A stretch of DNA of 64,000 nucleotides from an uncultured Collinsella sp. GTDB taxonomy: Bacteria > Actinomycetota > Coriobacteriia > Coriobacteriales > Coriobacteriaceae. The DNA lies in NCBI GenBank assembly GCA_902496945.1, contig CABVDE010000001.1, positions 1 through 64,000 on the forward strand. The letters are read 5' to 3'. The first letter of the stretch is position 1, and each line of letters starts with the position of its first letter. Shown here piece after piece: positions 54,208-63,944 of this stretch. The translations under genes were made by a program, and so were the position numbers. The notes below the pieces were generated by a model that had not been told where the DNA came from, did no database searches, and saw only the letters and a list, made by a program, of their open reading frames with translations.

Positions 54208-54949
54208 ATGGGGAGAGTTGTTGGAATCGATCTTGGGACGACCTATTCGGCCGTCGCTGTGTTGGGAGACGATGGACTTCCCGAAATACTGAAGAATGCG
54301 GACGGAGAACCGACTACACCTTCGGTTGTTTTATTCCAATCATTTGACGGAAAGGACGAGCCGCTTGTTGGAACGATGGCCAAGCATTCGGTGGCAAGTA
54401 ATCCCGATAGTGTTGTTCAGTTCGTTAATTGGGTCGTTAAAGAAACAGGGGTGAGCGGTGGCCAGGCTTCGATCATCCCTCGGAGCGTTGTGATTGACTC
54501 GGACGGGGTTTGCAAGCTCGCATATCGGTCGACGCTCGGTAGCGATTCGGGTGATAGCCGTACGGTTGTCGTGTCATATATTGATAATCAATCACATAAG
54601 GTTATGGATAGCTTTTCCTATTACTGTGATGCGAAGAGTTCGACGGTAGACGGTTACTTACTTTCTGAAAGCGACTCACGGCGTTATACCGAGGCGGAGA
54701 TTAAAGAAATGGGTAATGAGCACATGGGAGCTTTGCTTGGCAAGAAATGAAATATATGCACGACATGGTCGCAAGTTCAAGAATGAGAAGATTCAAGAGT
54801 ATTTCGACAATAAGGATTGGTATGAAGGCATATACTCGCCTGAGGAATTTGATGCGATGACATCACCGCTTAATGATATCGAGAGGGCAAATGCCGAAAC
54901 GATCCAGTCTTACGAACGTGCTATCGGATCTGAGTTTTTAAATCCATAA
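54208..54949 (+). pseudogene. Broken DnaK-like/YARHG chimera
   Basis: It begins MGRVVGIDLGTTYSAVAVLG, an Hsp70 phosphate-1 loop, and follows the Hsp70 fold for about 85 residues. The rest of the ATPase is absent. A Ser/Asp-rich stretch leads to SESDSRRYTEAEIKEM, and after a one-base frameshift near 54715 the frame continues STWELCLARNEIYARHGRKF ... GSEFLNP. That is a YARHG domain, normally found at the C-terminus of extracellular or regulatory proteins. A large internal deletion plus a frameshift best explain this. AT-rich and unlike its neighbours. Confidence 0.78.
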
Positions 54950-55137
54950 CAAAACTTGTGGCAAAGACTAGGCAAATGAAGAAAACGGGTGCGAGTCTGT
55001 GTGACCCGCACCCGTTCACTGGGGGCTGTTTGCGACTACCATACTATCCGTGGTCACACGCGGTGCACCCAGAAGTCCGGCGAGCGGTGCAAAAGCGCTC
55101 ATGGACGGCAGGCAGACGGCAACATGTAACAAGCGTA

Positions 55138-55458
55138 TTACAGATGTTTCTCCAGCAGCGCCTGCAGCCTGGCCTTGGGCAGCGCGCCAACGGAGCGGTC
55201 AATCTCCTCGCCGTTCTTAAAGACAACCAGCGTGGGGATGCTCATGACGCCAAACTTCATGGCCAGATCCTGGTTGTCGTCGACGTTGCACTTGGCAACG
55301 GCAAGCTTGCCGGCCAGCTCGTCGGCCACTTCGTCAACAATGGGCGAGAGCGAGCGGCAGGGACCGCACCACGGTGCCCAAAAATCAACCAGCACGGGAA
55401 GGCTGCCGTTAACGACGGAATCGAAGTTCTCGGGGGTAATCTGCTTAATGTCAGCCAT
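55138..55458 (-). CDS. trxA: Thioredoxin
   Basis: 106-residue thiol-disulfide oxidoreductase. The active site is WAPWCGPC and the cis-Pro loop is SIPTLVVFKNGEE. GGAGGTCACC lies before ATG 55458; the longer open frame to 55542 is rejected. It is divergent from the 55595 gene and reduces disulfides in the cytoplasm. Confidence 0.95.
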   Translation of the reverse strand: MADIKQITPENFDSVVNGSLPVLVDFWAPWCGPCRSLSPIVDEVADELAGKLAVAKCNVDDNQDLAMKFGVMSIPTLVVFKNGEEIDRSVGALPKARLQALLEKHL

Positions 55459-55560
55459 GGTGACCTCCATAGTGCGACGCGGCTCAGCCGCGTAAAACTC
55501 AGTACGACCGTGCTTATACCCAGCTGCCCGCAAAGCAACCACTCGCGGGCGACTCTTTTA

Positions 55561-55566
55561 TATAAT
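55561..55566 (+). promoter_or_regulatory. Candidate -10 box of 55595 gene
   Basis: TATAAT within TTTTATATAATGATG, 28 nt before the start codon. No convincing -35 box. Confidence 0.4.
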
Positions 55567-55594
55567 GATGGGCACGTAAACGATTGGAGAGCGC

Positions 55595-56170
55595 ATGCCC
55601 ACGTCACAAAGCCAGAAAAAAGAAGCTATCGCCCAGGCGGCCGAGCAGGAGCTCGCATCGCTCGCGGGCCGCGGCGTGCGTATCGCGGGCAACGCGTGCT
55701 CGCCGATCGTGCTGGTCAAAGGCGATTTGGACGAGGCCGAGCGTGCGGGAGGCGAGCTGGCTGCCGGTCCGGACGGTGCCGCGTTGCGCAAGGCGCTCGG
55801 TGCCATCGGCTACGCACCCGAAGATTTTTGCGTGCTGGCGAGTGTCGCCGGTGCGGGCGATGGAGTGGTTGCGGCAGGCGAGGGCCTGCCATGCGAGCTG
55901 TTCCGTGAGGCGCTCGAGGCTCTGGATCCCGAGGCGGTACTGCTGCTGGACGATCGCGCGGCCGACGCCATGCGCGAGACCTATGCCGACATGCTCGTGG
56001 CAATCGACGACTTTGATACCGCTATGCTCAAGCCCGGCTTGGTCGCCCATGTGCAGGGTCGTCGCGTGCTTGCGCTCGACGGTTTTGAGGCGGCGCTCAC
56101 TGACAAAGCTGCCAAACAGCGCATGTGGGCATACATCAAGCAGCTGACCCCGGCAGCCGCGCCGCTGTAG
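55595..56170 (+). CDS. Conserved hypothetical protein
   Basis: 191-residue soluble protein not recognised. It has alternating alpha/beta character: IVLVKGDLDEAE, ALRKALGAIGYAPEDFCVLAS, LFREALEALDPEAVLLLDDRA, LVAHVQGRRVLALDGFEAAL. The pattern weakly recalls uracil-DNA-glycosylase-like folds, but no catalytic motif is clear. CGATTGGAGAGCGC precedes ATG 55595. Monocistronic. Confidence 0.7.
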   Translation: MPTSQSQKKEAIAQAAEQELASLAGRGVRIAGNACSPIVLVKGDLDEAERAGGELAAGPDGAALRKALGAIGYAPEDFCVLASVAGAGDGVVAAGEGLPCELFREALEALDPEAVLLLDDRAADAMRETYADMLVAIDDFDTAMLKPGLVAHVQGRRVLALDGFEAALTDKAAKQRMWAYIKQLTPAAAPL

Positions 56171-56257
56171 AGGACCGGAGCCGGCAAGGTGGCCCTAGCG
56201 GGTCGAGCGCGGCGGGTGCGCAAAGCGGCAGTGATGCCGTTTCGGTTGATATCGGAG

Positions 56258-56925
56258 CTAAATGACGAAAGCGCGATATTGACCGTATCGTTGGCGCAGT
56301 AGCGGCGCACGGCGGTGCGGTCGTTCATCGATGCGCTCGAGCGCCTCGTTGATGTGGCCCTCCTCGATCAAAGCCACATGGCCGCGCAGGAAGTGCCGTA
56401 TGTCATGGCGGAGGACCGAAAGCTCACGTCCAGATTGGCGCCAAGCCTCGAGCTCTTTGATAGCTGCGTTGTCGCGGGTCGCGAGCATCCAGCGCTCGCG
56501 CTCGGCGATTTCCTTCGCCTCGTATTCGCGCAGATAAACGGCAAGAAACATAAGGCAGAATGAGCAAAATCTCGAGCTCGGTGGGGCTTTTGACCGCCAG
56601 GCGCGGACCGATGTCGCTGGCCCAATGCAGCAGGATCGCAAAGACGACGGCCGTGGTGATAATGCGTGCCACGTAGTACGCGATTTGCGAGTCGGTGGCG
56701 GCGAGCACGGCGATGCCCATCCAGTTGCTGAACTGGCAGCTCAGATAAGCACTGGTGACAGCCGGCATAACGAGCAGCGGGCTCAGGCGATAGCGCGCAC
56801 AGATAGATGACGAGCGGCAGATGCATGACGAGTGGATATGCCTGACGGGCGAAAAGCTCGCCGCCGACGGCATTGGCGAGGCCGAATGTGCATCCGGTCA
56901 CGGCGCCGACCATCACCAGCTTAGT
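56258..56925 (-). pseudogene. Remnant of a GHKL-type sensor kinase
   Basis: The minus-strand sense runs across three frames: a hydrophobic N-terminal part (TDSQIAYYVARIITTAVVFAIL), then YLREYEAKEIAERERW, then SVLRHDIRHFLRGHVALIEEG with the LRHDIRH phospho-acceptor motif of AgrC/ComD-like kinases. It stops at 56258, and the HATPase domain is absent. At least two frameshifts plus truncation. Confidence 0.65.
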
Positions 56926-57117
56926 AGTTCGATTTTGCCATATTGGGTGCGCGCCGCCCGCGGAGGAACATCCCGTTTGCGCCCCACGGTGCGCAACTCG
57001 CGCCGAGCGGTATTGCGGTGGCGAAAGATGCCCCCTGCGCTATCGAGAGCTTGACTATCCTCAGCTTGCCAGTTCGAAAATGGACCCGCTCCAAGAGTGA
57101 ATCTTTATTTCAACTTT

Positions 57118-57161
57118 ACACCTGGCTTTACAGCTGTCTTGTCAGCTGTAAAGCCAGGTGT
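57118..57161. promoter_or_regulatory. Perfect 19-nt palindrome upstream of nadA, likely NiaR operator
   Basis: ACACCTGGCTTTACAGCTG-TCTTGT-CAGCTGTAAAGCCAGGTGT: 19-nt arms, 6-nt centre. The inner part CTGTCTTGTCAG recalls, from memory, NiaR (YrxA) operators, and niaR ends this operon. It is 41 nt before the nadA start. It could also form an mRNA hairpin. Confidence 0.6.
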
Positions 57162-57202
57162 CATACTAAAGCCCCAAGATTCGCCAAAAGAGAGGGGCCT
57201 TG

Positions 57203-58228
57203 ATGGCACAGAGCGCGAACATGGATGCATCGGAGCTTGCACGCGACATTGCGGCCGGCCTGGCATCGGCAACGACGGCAACGGAGCGCGCGGCACTGGT
57301 GCCCGCAGAGCTCGTCGAGGCCATTCAGCAATTAAAAACCCAACGTGACGCGGTGATCTTGGCGCACTACTATGTGGCGCCCGAGGTCCAGGCCGTTGCC
57401 GATTACGTCGGCGACAGCTTCTACCTGGCAAAGCTCGCCAAGAGCCTGCCGCAGCAGACCATCGTGCTGTGCGGCGTGGAGTTTATGGGCGAGAGCGCCA
57501 AGCTGCTCAATCCCACCAAGACTGTGCTGCTGCCCGAGCCGGGCGCGGACTGCCCCATGGCACACATGGTCAAGCGCGAGACGGTCGACGCGGCACGCGC
57601 CGAGTACGGCGACGACCTGGCCGTGGTCTGCTACGTCAACTCCACGGTCGAGATCAAGAGTTGGAGCGACGTGTGCGTCACCAGCTCCAACGCCGTCAAG
57701 ATCGTGTCCGAGCTGCCGCAGCAGCACATCCTGTTCATTCCCGACCAAAACCTGGGTCGCTTCGTATCCGAGCAGGTTCCACAAAAGCACGTCCTGCTCA
57801 ACAAGGGCTACTGCCCGCGCCACCACATCATCACCGTCGAGCAGATCGTTGACGCGCAGGAAGCGCATCCCGACGCGCTCGTACTGGCGCACCCCGAGTG
57901 CAAGGCCGACGTGCTGGCCGAGGCCGACTATATCGGCTCCACCGCCGGCATCATTAAGTACGCCGAGGAGTCCGATGCCAGCGAGTTCATCATCGTGACG
58001 GTCCGCGGCGTGCTCTACGAGCTCGAACGCCGCTGCCAGGGCACCGGCAAGAAGTTCTACTTCCCCGCGGTGCAGCCCACCTGCGTCAACATGGATCTCA
58101 TCACGCTCGAAAAGCTCGTGCGCTGCCTGGAGACGGGCGAGGGCGAGGTGCAGATTGGCGTGTCGGACGAGGCCGCCGATCAGGCCAAGCTCACGCTCGA
58201 CCGCATGCTCGAATACGCGGCGCGCTAA
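57203..58228 (+). CDS. nadA: Quinolinate synthase NadA
   Basis: 341-residue Fe-S enzyme that condenses iminoaspartate with DHAP to quinolinate. It shows VILAHYYVAPEVQAVADYVGDS, GVEFMGESAKLLNP, PEPGADCPMAHM (cluster Cys), VTSSNAVKIV, and later HPEC and QPTCVNM Cys residues. ATG 57203 follows GAGAGGGGCC. First gene of nadA-nadB-nadC-niaR. Confidence 0.96.
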   Translation: MAQSANMDASELARDIAAGLASATTATERAALVPAELVEAIQQLKTQRDAVILAHYYVAPEVQAVADYVGDSFYLAKLAKSLPQQTIVLCGVEFMGESAKLLNPTKTVLLPEPGADCPMAHMVKRETVDAARAEYGDDLAVVCYVNSTVEIKSWSDVCVTSSNAVKIVSELPQQHILFIPDQNLGRFVSEQVPQKHVLLNKGYCPRHHIITVEQIVDAQEAHPDALVLAHPECKADVLAEADYIGSTAGIIKYAEESDASEFIIVTVRGVLYELERRCQGTGKKFYFPAVQPTCVNMDLITLEKLVRCLETGEGEVQIGVSDEAADQAKLTLDRMLEYAAR

Positions 58229-58284
58229 GCCAATGTGACATGATGGACCATCCCTTATGTCACATTACAAGGGAGAGGATTCCT

Positions 58285-59661
58285 GTGGAAACCAAGCAAT
58301 ACTCCGACATGGAGTGCGACGTCGTCATTGCCGGCTGCGGCGTGGCGGGCCTATACGCTGCCCTCAATCTGCCGACGAGCACGCGCGTGATCATGCTCTC
58401 CAAGGGCGCGGTCGACGAGTGCGATTCGATGCTCGCACAGGGCGGCATCTGCGTGCTGCCCGAGGGCTCGGACTACGATGCCTTCTTTGAGGACACCATG
58501 CACGCCGGGCACTACGAGAACCGCCGCGAGAGCGTCGACATCATGATCCGCTCGAGCCGCTCGGTCATCAACGATCTGCTGGCGATGGGCGTGGACTTTG
58601 AGCGCAAGGCCGACGGCAGCCTCGACTTTACCCGCGAGGGCGCGCACAGCCGCCCGCGCATCGCCTTCCATGCCGACATTACGGGCAGGGAGATCACGAC
58701 CAAGTTGCTCCAGGCCGTCCGCAAGCTGGACAACGTGCAGATTCTTGAGCACGTGGCCATGACCGACATCCTGACGGCCGAGCGCGATGGGGTCACGGTG
58801 TGCACTGGCGTCGTCGCTGTTGCCGTGGACGAGGACAACTCGGTCCGCCCCGCCGACGAACTGGCACATGCCGCCGAGGGCGTGCATACCGGCGAGCCGT
58901 TTGAGATTCATGCTCGCCACACGTTGTGGGCGACGGGCGGTATCGGCGGCGTATACGACCACTCCACCAACTACCCGCAGCTCACCGGCGACGCCTGCTA
59001 CATCGCGCAGGAGCACGGCATTACGATGGAGCATCTGGACTACGTGCAGATTCACCCCACGGGACTGTTCTCGCCGCAGCCGGGCCGCACCTTCCTGATC
59101 AGCGAGAGCTGCCGCGGCGAGGGCGCGATTCTGCTCAACGCCGCCGGCGAGCGCTTTACCGACGAACTGCAGCCGCGCGACGTGGTCGCCGCCGCTATTC
59201 GCGAGCAGATGAAGCAGGACGGCACCGAGCACGAGTGGCTGAGCTTTGCCCCCGTCGAGCGCGACGTGGTGACCGGGCACTTCGCCAACATCCGTGCGCG
59301 CTGCCTTGAGGACGGTCGCGACATCCTGGATGAACCCATTCCTGTCACGCCCACGCAGCACTACTTTATGGGCGGCGTGTGGGTCGACAAGGACGGCCGC
59401 ACCTCGATGCCCGAGCTCTACGCCGCCGGCGAGACGGCCTGCAACGGCGTTCACGGCAAGAATCGCCTAGCTTCCAACAGCCTGCTCGAGTCCCTAGTCT
59501 GGGGTCGCCGCGCTGCTTGGCGTATGCGCACCGGCGAGTCGCTGGCCGTGGAGCAGGCGGGCGATCCCGCGCTCGATGGCCGTCATCGCGCCCTGAGCGC
59601 CGATACCCTGGCAATCGATGATTTGGCCCGTGCCGCCGGCACGCAGGCCGTGGAGGAGTAG
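58285..59661 (+). CDS. nadB: L-aspartate oxidase NadB
   Basis: 458-residue flavoprotein that oxidises L-aspartate to iminoaspartate for NadA. The FAD-binding start is CDVVIAGCGVAGLYAALNLP, and further motifs are EGAHSRPRIAFHADITG, HPTGL and the C-terminal GENxACNGVHGKNRLASNSLLE-like region (GETACNGVHGKNRLASNS). I chose GTG 58285 with GGGAGAGG 7 nt upstream. The length is somewhat short of E. coli NadB (540), lacking part of the C-terminal helical domain, as in other short forms. Confidence 0.94.
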   Translation: METKQYSDMECDVVIAGCGVAGLYAALNLPTSTRVIMLSKGAVDECDSMLAQGGICVLPEGSDYDAFFEDTMHAGHYENRRESVDIMIRSSRSVINDLLAMGVDFERKADGSLDFTREGAHSRPRIAFHADITGREITTKLLQAVRKLDNVQILEHVAMTDILTAERDGVTVCTGVVAVAVDEDNSVRPADELAHAAEGVHTGEPFEIHARHTLWATGGIGGVYDHSTNYPQLTGDACYIAQEHGITMEHLDYVQIHPTGLFSPQPGRTFLISESCRGEGAILLNAAGERFTDELQPRDVVAAAIREQMKQDGTEHEWLSFAPVERDVVTGHFANIRARCLEDGRDILDEPIPVTPTQHYFMGGVWVDKDGRTSMPELYAAGETACNGVHGKNRLASNSLLESLVWGRRAAWRMRTGESLAVEQAGDPALDGRHRALSADTLAIDDLARAAGTQAVEE

Positions 59662-59664
59662 ACC

Positions 59665-60525
59665 ATGAATCCCATTACTATGAAACTCGTCGTCGATGAT
59701 CTGATTCTGCAGGCCCTGCGCGAGGACATTACGTTTGAGGATGTGAGCACGGCGAGCGTGTGCCCCACGGCGCGCCCCGCCACGGTGGAGCTCATCGCCA
59801 AGACTGACGGCATCATCGCCGGCCTGGACGTGTTCGCCCGCACCTTTGAGCTGCTGGATCCGCAGAGCTCGGTGCTGTTTGATGTCGTCGATGGCGATGA
59901 GGTGCACGCCGGCGACCACGTGGGCCAGGTGCGCGGCGACGCGCGAGTGCTGCTTTCGGGCGAGCGCGTGGCGCTCAACTATCTGCAGCGTATGAGCGGT
60001 ATCGCCACCTACACGCACAACATGGCAGCGGCGCTCGAGGGTACCAAGACCGTGCTTGTCGACACGCGCAAGACCACACCGGGCATGCGCGTCTTCGAGA
60101 AGGCCGCGGTCGAGATCGGTGGCGGCAGCAACCACCGCTACAACCTGTCGACGGCTGTCATGCTCAAGGACAACCATATCGACGCCGCCGGTGGTGTGAC
60201 GCGTGCGATCGAGATGGCACGCGCCCACGCATCGTTTACCACGACGGTCGAGATTGAGTGCGAGAACCTGAGCATGGTGCGCGAGGCCGTGGAGGCCGGT
60301 GCCGACATCATCATGCTCGACAACATGACCCACGATGACATGGCTGCCGCGATTGAGCTTATCGCCGGTCGCGCCAAGACCGAGTGCTCGGGCAACGTGG
60401 ACGCCAACAATATCCGCGCCCTGGCCGATCTGGGCGTTGACTTTATCAGCTCGGGGGCGTTGACGCACTCTGCGCCGATTCTCGACCTCTCGCTTAAGCA
60501 TCTGCGTCTGCTGGACGGTAAATAA
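59665..60525 (+). CDS. nadC: Nicotinate-nucleotide pyrophosphorylase NadC
   Basis: 286-residue quinolinate phosphoribosyltransferase. It has EDITFEDVSTASV, GERVALNYLQRMSGIAT, DTRKTTPGMR, GGGSNHRYNLSTAVMLKDNH and the late FISSGALTHSAP. It makes nicotinate mononucleotide from quinolinate and PRPP. It starts 4 nt after nadB and overlaps niaR by one base (TAATG). Confidence 0.96.
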   Translation: MNPITMKLVVDDLILQALREDITFEDVSTASVCPTARPATVELIAKTDGIIAGLDVFARTFELLDPQSSVLFDVVDGDEVHAGDHVGQVRGDARVLLSGERVALNYLQRMSGIATYTHNMAAALEGTKTVLVDTRKTTPGMRVFEKAAVEIGGGSNHRYNLSTAVMLKDNHIDAAGGVTRAIEMARAHASFTTTVEIECENLSMVREAVEAGADIIMLDNMTHDDMAAAIELIAGRAKTECSGNVDANNIRALADLGVDFISSGALTHSAPILDLSLKHLRLLDGK

Positions 60526-61070
60526 TGAACGCCCGCGAGCGTCGCCGTTCCATCATGGCCGTGCTCGAGGGAGCCAAAGATCCCGTCTCGGGCAGTGCGC
60601 TTGCCCGCGAGGTGGGTGTGAGCCGTCAGGTCGTCGTGCAAGACATCGCGCTGCTGCGTGCCGACGGGCACGATATCGTCGCCACCAATCGCGGCTATGT
60701 ACTGCAGGAGGCGGCGAGCAGCCCGGCTGTGCCCACACGTCTGGTCAAGGTGCGCCACAGCGTGGAGCAGGCGGGCGATGAGCTCACGAGCATCGTCGAC
60801 GCGGGCGGTGCCGTGCTCAACGTGATCGTCAACCACCGCGTGTACGGCAAGATCACGGCCGATCTGGATATCCGTAACCGCCGCGATATCGAGCGCTATC
60901 TGCACGACATCGCCAGTGGCAAGAGCTTTCCGCTGCTGACGGTGACCAGCGGCTATCACTTCCATCGCATCGCTGCAGAAGACGAGCAGACCCTCGACGA
61001 GATCGAGGCCATGCTCAAAGAAAAGGGCTATCTAGCGGATCTAATGCCCTATGAGGATGGCCTATCCTAG
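60525..61070 (+). CDS. niaR: NiaR (YrxA) family niacin-responsive repressor
   Basis: 181-residue repressor. The N-terminal HTH_11 (SGSALAREVGVSRQVVVQDIALLRADG) and C-terminal 3H domain have the three His signatures (RHSVEQAGDEL, NHRVYGKI, TSGYHFHRI). The family represses NAD synthesis genes when niacin is present. It is translationally coupled to nadC and probably acts at the palindrome before nadA. Confidence 0.92.
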   Translation: MNARERRRSIMAVLEGAKDPVSGSALAREVGVSRQVVVQDIALLRADGHDIVATNRGYVLQEAASSPAVPTRLVKVRHSVEQAGDELTSIVDAGGAVLNVIVNHRVYGKITADLDIRNRRDIERYLHDIASGKSFPLLTVTSGYHFHRIAAEDEQTLDEIEAMLKEKGYLADLMPYEDGLS

Positions 61071-61086
61071 CCCGGCGCTCTCTATA

Positions 61087-61152
61087 AGTTGCGGTGAAAT
61101 AGTTCCTAAATCGGCACCTAAGCCATAAAACAGGAACTATTCCACCGCAACT
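61087..61152. repeat. GGAATAGTTCC palindrome, copy 2
   Basis: Arms AGTTGCGGTGAAATAGTTCC(T) (61087-61107) and (A)GGAACTATTCCACCGCAACT (61132-61152), one mismatch. The same family as 36424-36482. Confidence 0.8.
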
Positions 61153-61194
61153 GCCAAGGGGCCAGTCCCAAATTAGTTGCCAACGTATGCAAAA

Positions 61195-61228
61195 GGAGGC
61201 CTCCGCGGCGATGCGGAGGCCTCCTTTT
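61195..61228. terminator. Bidirectional terminator between niaR and ferredoxin
   Basis: GGAGGCCTCCGC-GGCGAT-GCGGAGGCCTCC with TTTTTT on the right and AAAA on the left. It serves both converging genes. Confidence 0.85.
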
Positions 61229-61268
61229 TTGTGCACGGTGTACTTTTGAGTGTGCAAGTGGGGAGTTG

Positions 61269-61454
61269 TTACTCCTCGACGATCTCGGTGATCGCGCCAG
61301 CGGGGCAAGCGTCCTGGCAAGCGCCACAGGCGACGCAGGAATCCTCGTCAGCGACGGTAGCGACGTCCTGGAGCTCCAGAACGCCAGCGGGGCAGGAGTC
61401 GACGCAAACGCCACAAGCGATGCACTCGTCGGCATCAATTACGGGATGAGCCAT
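61269..61454 (-). CDS. 2[4Fe-4S] ferredoxin
   Basis: 61-residue electron carrier. Two clusters: CIACGVCVDSCPAG and CVACGACQDACPAG. It starts MAHPVIDADE at ATG 61454 with AGAGGAAACTACC before it; the open frame further upstream is not ferredoxin-like. It acts with anaerobic oxidoreductases and possibly hydrogenase. Confidence 0.95.
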   Translation of the reverse strand: MAHPVIDADECIACGVCVDSCPAGVLELQDVATVADEDSCVACGACQDACPAGAITEIVEE

Positions 61455-62049
61455 GGTAGTTTCCTCTCTGTTGACCGACGCTACAGGCGATGCGCGCCGG
61501 TTTGATTCGGGCAAAAACATACCACGGGAGCGACCGTTTGCAATACCCTCTGACCGGCATCTTCATACCGTTCGCCGAGTATGCCACGGCTTACTAAAAA
61601 ACTTGCAGGTGGGGCCGCTGAGCTGAGCGAATGTTAGCTAAAGGTTACTTAAAATATCGGGCGATCGAGCGCGCCTGCGGAAAGGGCATCCCGTTATTTG
61701 GCGGAAAAACGGGTCGTAGTTTCCGGTTGGACCCGCTAGCGGAAACTGTGTCCCGGAATTGACGCTCAGAATGGGATGTACTTTCCGCAAGGCCGCCCCA
61801 CGCAGCTTCAGGCTCAAGCCTCAGTCAACTCTACGTAGATCTCAATAGATCTACCGAGAACTTAAACCATCCGTCTACCTGCGCATTTGAGAACCTAAAC
61901 TCTCAACTACAAGAAATCTTATATGAATTGACTTAGATTTTGTATATTCCGGCCCATAAGGGGATACACTACATCCTGAAAGACAAGCCGAAGCGCCGCG
62001 CGGCAGACCGCCGAGGCGGTGCGAACGCACAAGAGAGAGGGAATTTCTA
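61455..62049 (+). promoter_or_regulatory. Region upstream of dnaK
   Basis: A 595-nt gene-free region. It contains a relative of the 45445-45630 repeat (61688-61790), an 8+8 palindrome GTAGATCT-CAAT-AGATCTAC (about 61834-61853), and TTGAG-N10-CTCAA (61887-61906). The last is one base longer than the HAIR (HspR) operator spacing TTGAG-N9-CTCAA. TATATT at 61942 is a weak -10 candidate. GAGAGAGGGAA precedes the dnaK ATG. Confidence 0.4.
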
Positions 62050-63942
62050 ATGGGTAAGATTCTTGGTATCGACCTTGGTACTACCAACTCCGCTATGGCC
62101 GTCCTCGAGGGCGGTTCTCCGACCATCATCGTCAACGCCGAGGGCGACCGCACCACCCCGTCCGTTGTTGGCTTCCGTGCCGACGGCGACCGCGTCGTAG
62201 GCAAGGCCGCTAAGAACCAGGCGGTCACCAACCCCAAGAACACCGTGTTCTCCATCAAGCGCTTCATGGGCCGCAAGTACTCCGAGTGCACCTCCGAGCT
62301 CAAGACCGTGCCGTATGAGGTCAAGGAGGGCCAGGGTGGCCGTGCCGTCGTCAACATCGAGGGTAAGGATTACACCGCCGAGCAGGTGAGCGCCATGACG
62401 CTCGCCAAGATGAAGGCCGACGCCGAGAAGTATCTGGGCGAGACCGTCACCGACGCCGTCATCACCGTCCCGGCCTACTTCAACGACGCTCAGCGTCAGG
62501 CCACCAAGGACGCCGGTAAGATTGCCGGCCTCAACGTCAAGCGTATCGTCAACGAGCCGACCGCTGCTGCTCTGGCCTATGGTCTGGACAAGCAGGGCTC
62601 CGACCAGCGCATCCTGGTCTTCGACCTGGGCGGCGGCACCTTCGACGTCTCCATCCTCGACCTCGCCGACGGCGTGTTTGAGGTTCTGTCCACCTCCGGC
62701 GACAACCACCTGGGCGGCGACGACTGGGATCAGCGCGTCATCGACTGGATGGCCGATAAGTTCCAGCAGGAGAACGGTGTCGACCTGCGTCAGGACCCCA
62801 TGGCCCTGCAGCGTCTGAAGGAGGCTGCCGAGAACGCCAAGAAGGAGCTCTCCGCCGCCCAGCAGTCCACCATCAACCTGCCGTTCATCACCATGAACCA
62901 GTCCGGCCCGCTGCACCTCAACTACACGCTGACCCGCGCCGAGTTCGAGAAGATCACCCGCGACCTGCTCGAGCGCTGCAAGCAGCCCGTCACCAACGCC
63001 CTGCGCGACGCTAAGCTCAAGCTCTCCGATCTGACCGAGGTCATCCTCGTCGGCGGCTCCACCCGTATGCCCGCCGTCCAGGACCTGGTCAAGACCATGA
63101 CCGGCAAGCAGCCCAACATGTCCGTGAACCCCGACGAGGTCGTTGCCGACGGCGCTGCCGTTCAGGGCGGCGTGCTCACCGGCGACGTCGAGGGCATCCT
63201 ACTGCTCGACGTTACCCCGCTGTCGCTGGGTGTCGAGACCATGGGCGGCATCATGACCAAGATGATCGACCGTAACACCACGATCCCGACCTCCAAGACC
63301 GAGGTCTACTCCACCGCCGCCGACAACCAGACCAGCGTCGAGATCAACGTGCTCCAGGGCGAGCGCGAGCTTGCCCGCGACAACAAGTCGCTCGGTAAGT
63401 TCCAGCTGACCGGTATCCCGGCTGCCCGCCGCGGCGTGCCGCAGATCGAGGTCACCTTCGACATCGACGCCAACGGCATTGTCAAGGTCTCCGCTAAGGA
63501 CAAGGGCACCGGCAAGGAGCAGCAGATCACCATCTCCGGCTCCACCGCTCTGTCTGACGACGAAGTCGATCGTATGGTCAAGGACGCCGAGGCTCATGCC
63601 GAGGAGGACAAGAAGCAGAAGGAAGAGGTCGAGGTCCGCAACCAGACTGATAGCCTGTGCTACTCCACCGAGCAGACCCTCAACGAGCTGGGCGACAAGG
63701 TTTCCGCCGACGTGAAGTCCAAGGCAGAGGCCGCTATCGCCGACGCCAAGAAGGCACTCGAGGGCTCTGACGTCGAGGCCATCAAGGCCGCCGGCGAGTC
63801 CCTGCAGTCTGTGGCCTACGAGCTGGCACAGGTTGTCTACGCCGATGCTCAGCAGCAGACCAACGGTGCCGCCGGTGCTCAGCCTGCTGACGACGACGTG
63901 GTCGACGCTGACTACGAGGTTGTGGACGACGAGGACAAGTAA
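62050..63942 (+). CDS. dnaK: Chaperone DnaK (Hsp70)
   Basis: 630-residue ATP-dependent chaperone. It has [75 protein letters not shown], and a substrate domain beginning [14 protein letters not shown]. The C-terminal tail is Gln/Asp-rich and ends [30 protein letters not shown] precedes the ATG. Followed 2 nt later by the probable grpE start. Confidence 0.98.
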   Translation: MGKILGIDLGTTNSAMAVLEGGSPTIIVNAEGDRTTPSVVGFRADGDRVVGKAAKNQAVTNPKNTVFSIKRFMGRKYSECTSELKTVPYEVKEGQGGRAVVNIEGKDYTAEQVSAMTLAKMKADAEKYLGETVTDAVITVPAYFNDAQRQATKDAGKIAGLNVKRIVNEPTAAALAYGLDKQGSDQRILVFDLGGGTFDVSILDLADGVFEVLSTSGDNHLGGDDWDQRVIDWMADKFQQENGVDLRQDPMALQRLKEAAENAKKELSAAQQSTINLPFITMNQSGPLHLNYTLTRAEFEKITRDLLERCKQPVTNALRDAKLKLSDLTEVILVGGSTRMPAVQDLVKTMTGKQPNMSVNPDEVVADGAAVQGGVLTGDVEGILLLDVTPLSLGVETMGGIMTKMIDRNTTIPTSKTEVYSTAADNQTSVEINVLQGERELARDNKSLGKFQLTGIPAARRGVPQIEVTFDIDANGIVKVSAKDKGTGKEQQITISGSTALSDDEVDRMVKDAEAHAEEDKKQKEEVEVRNQTDSLCYSTEQTLNELGDKVSADVKSKAEAAIADAKKALEGSDVEAIKAAGESLQSVAYELAQVVYADAQQQTNGAAGAQPADDDVVDADYEVVDDEDK

Positions 63943-63944
63943 TC

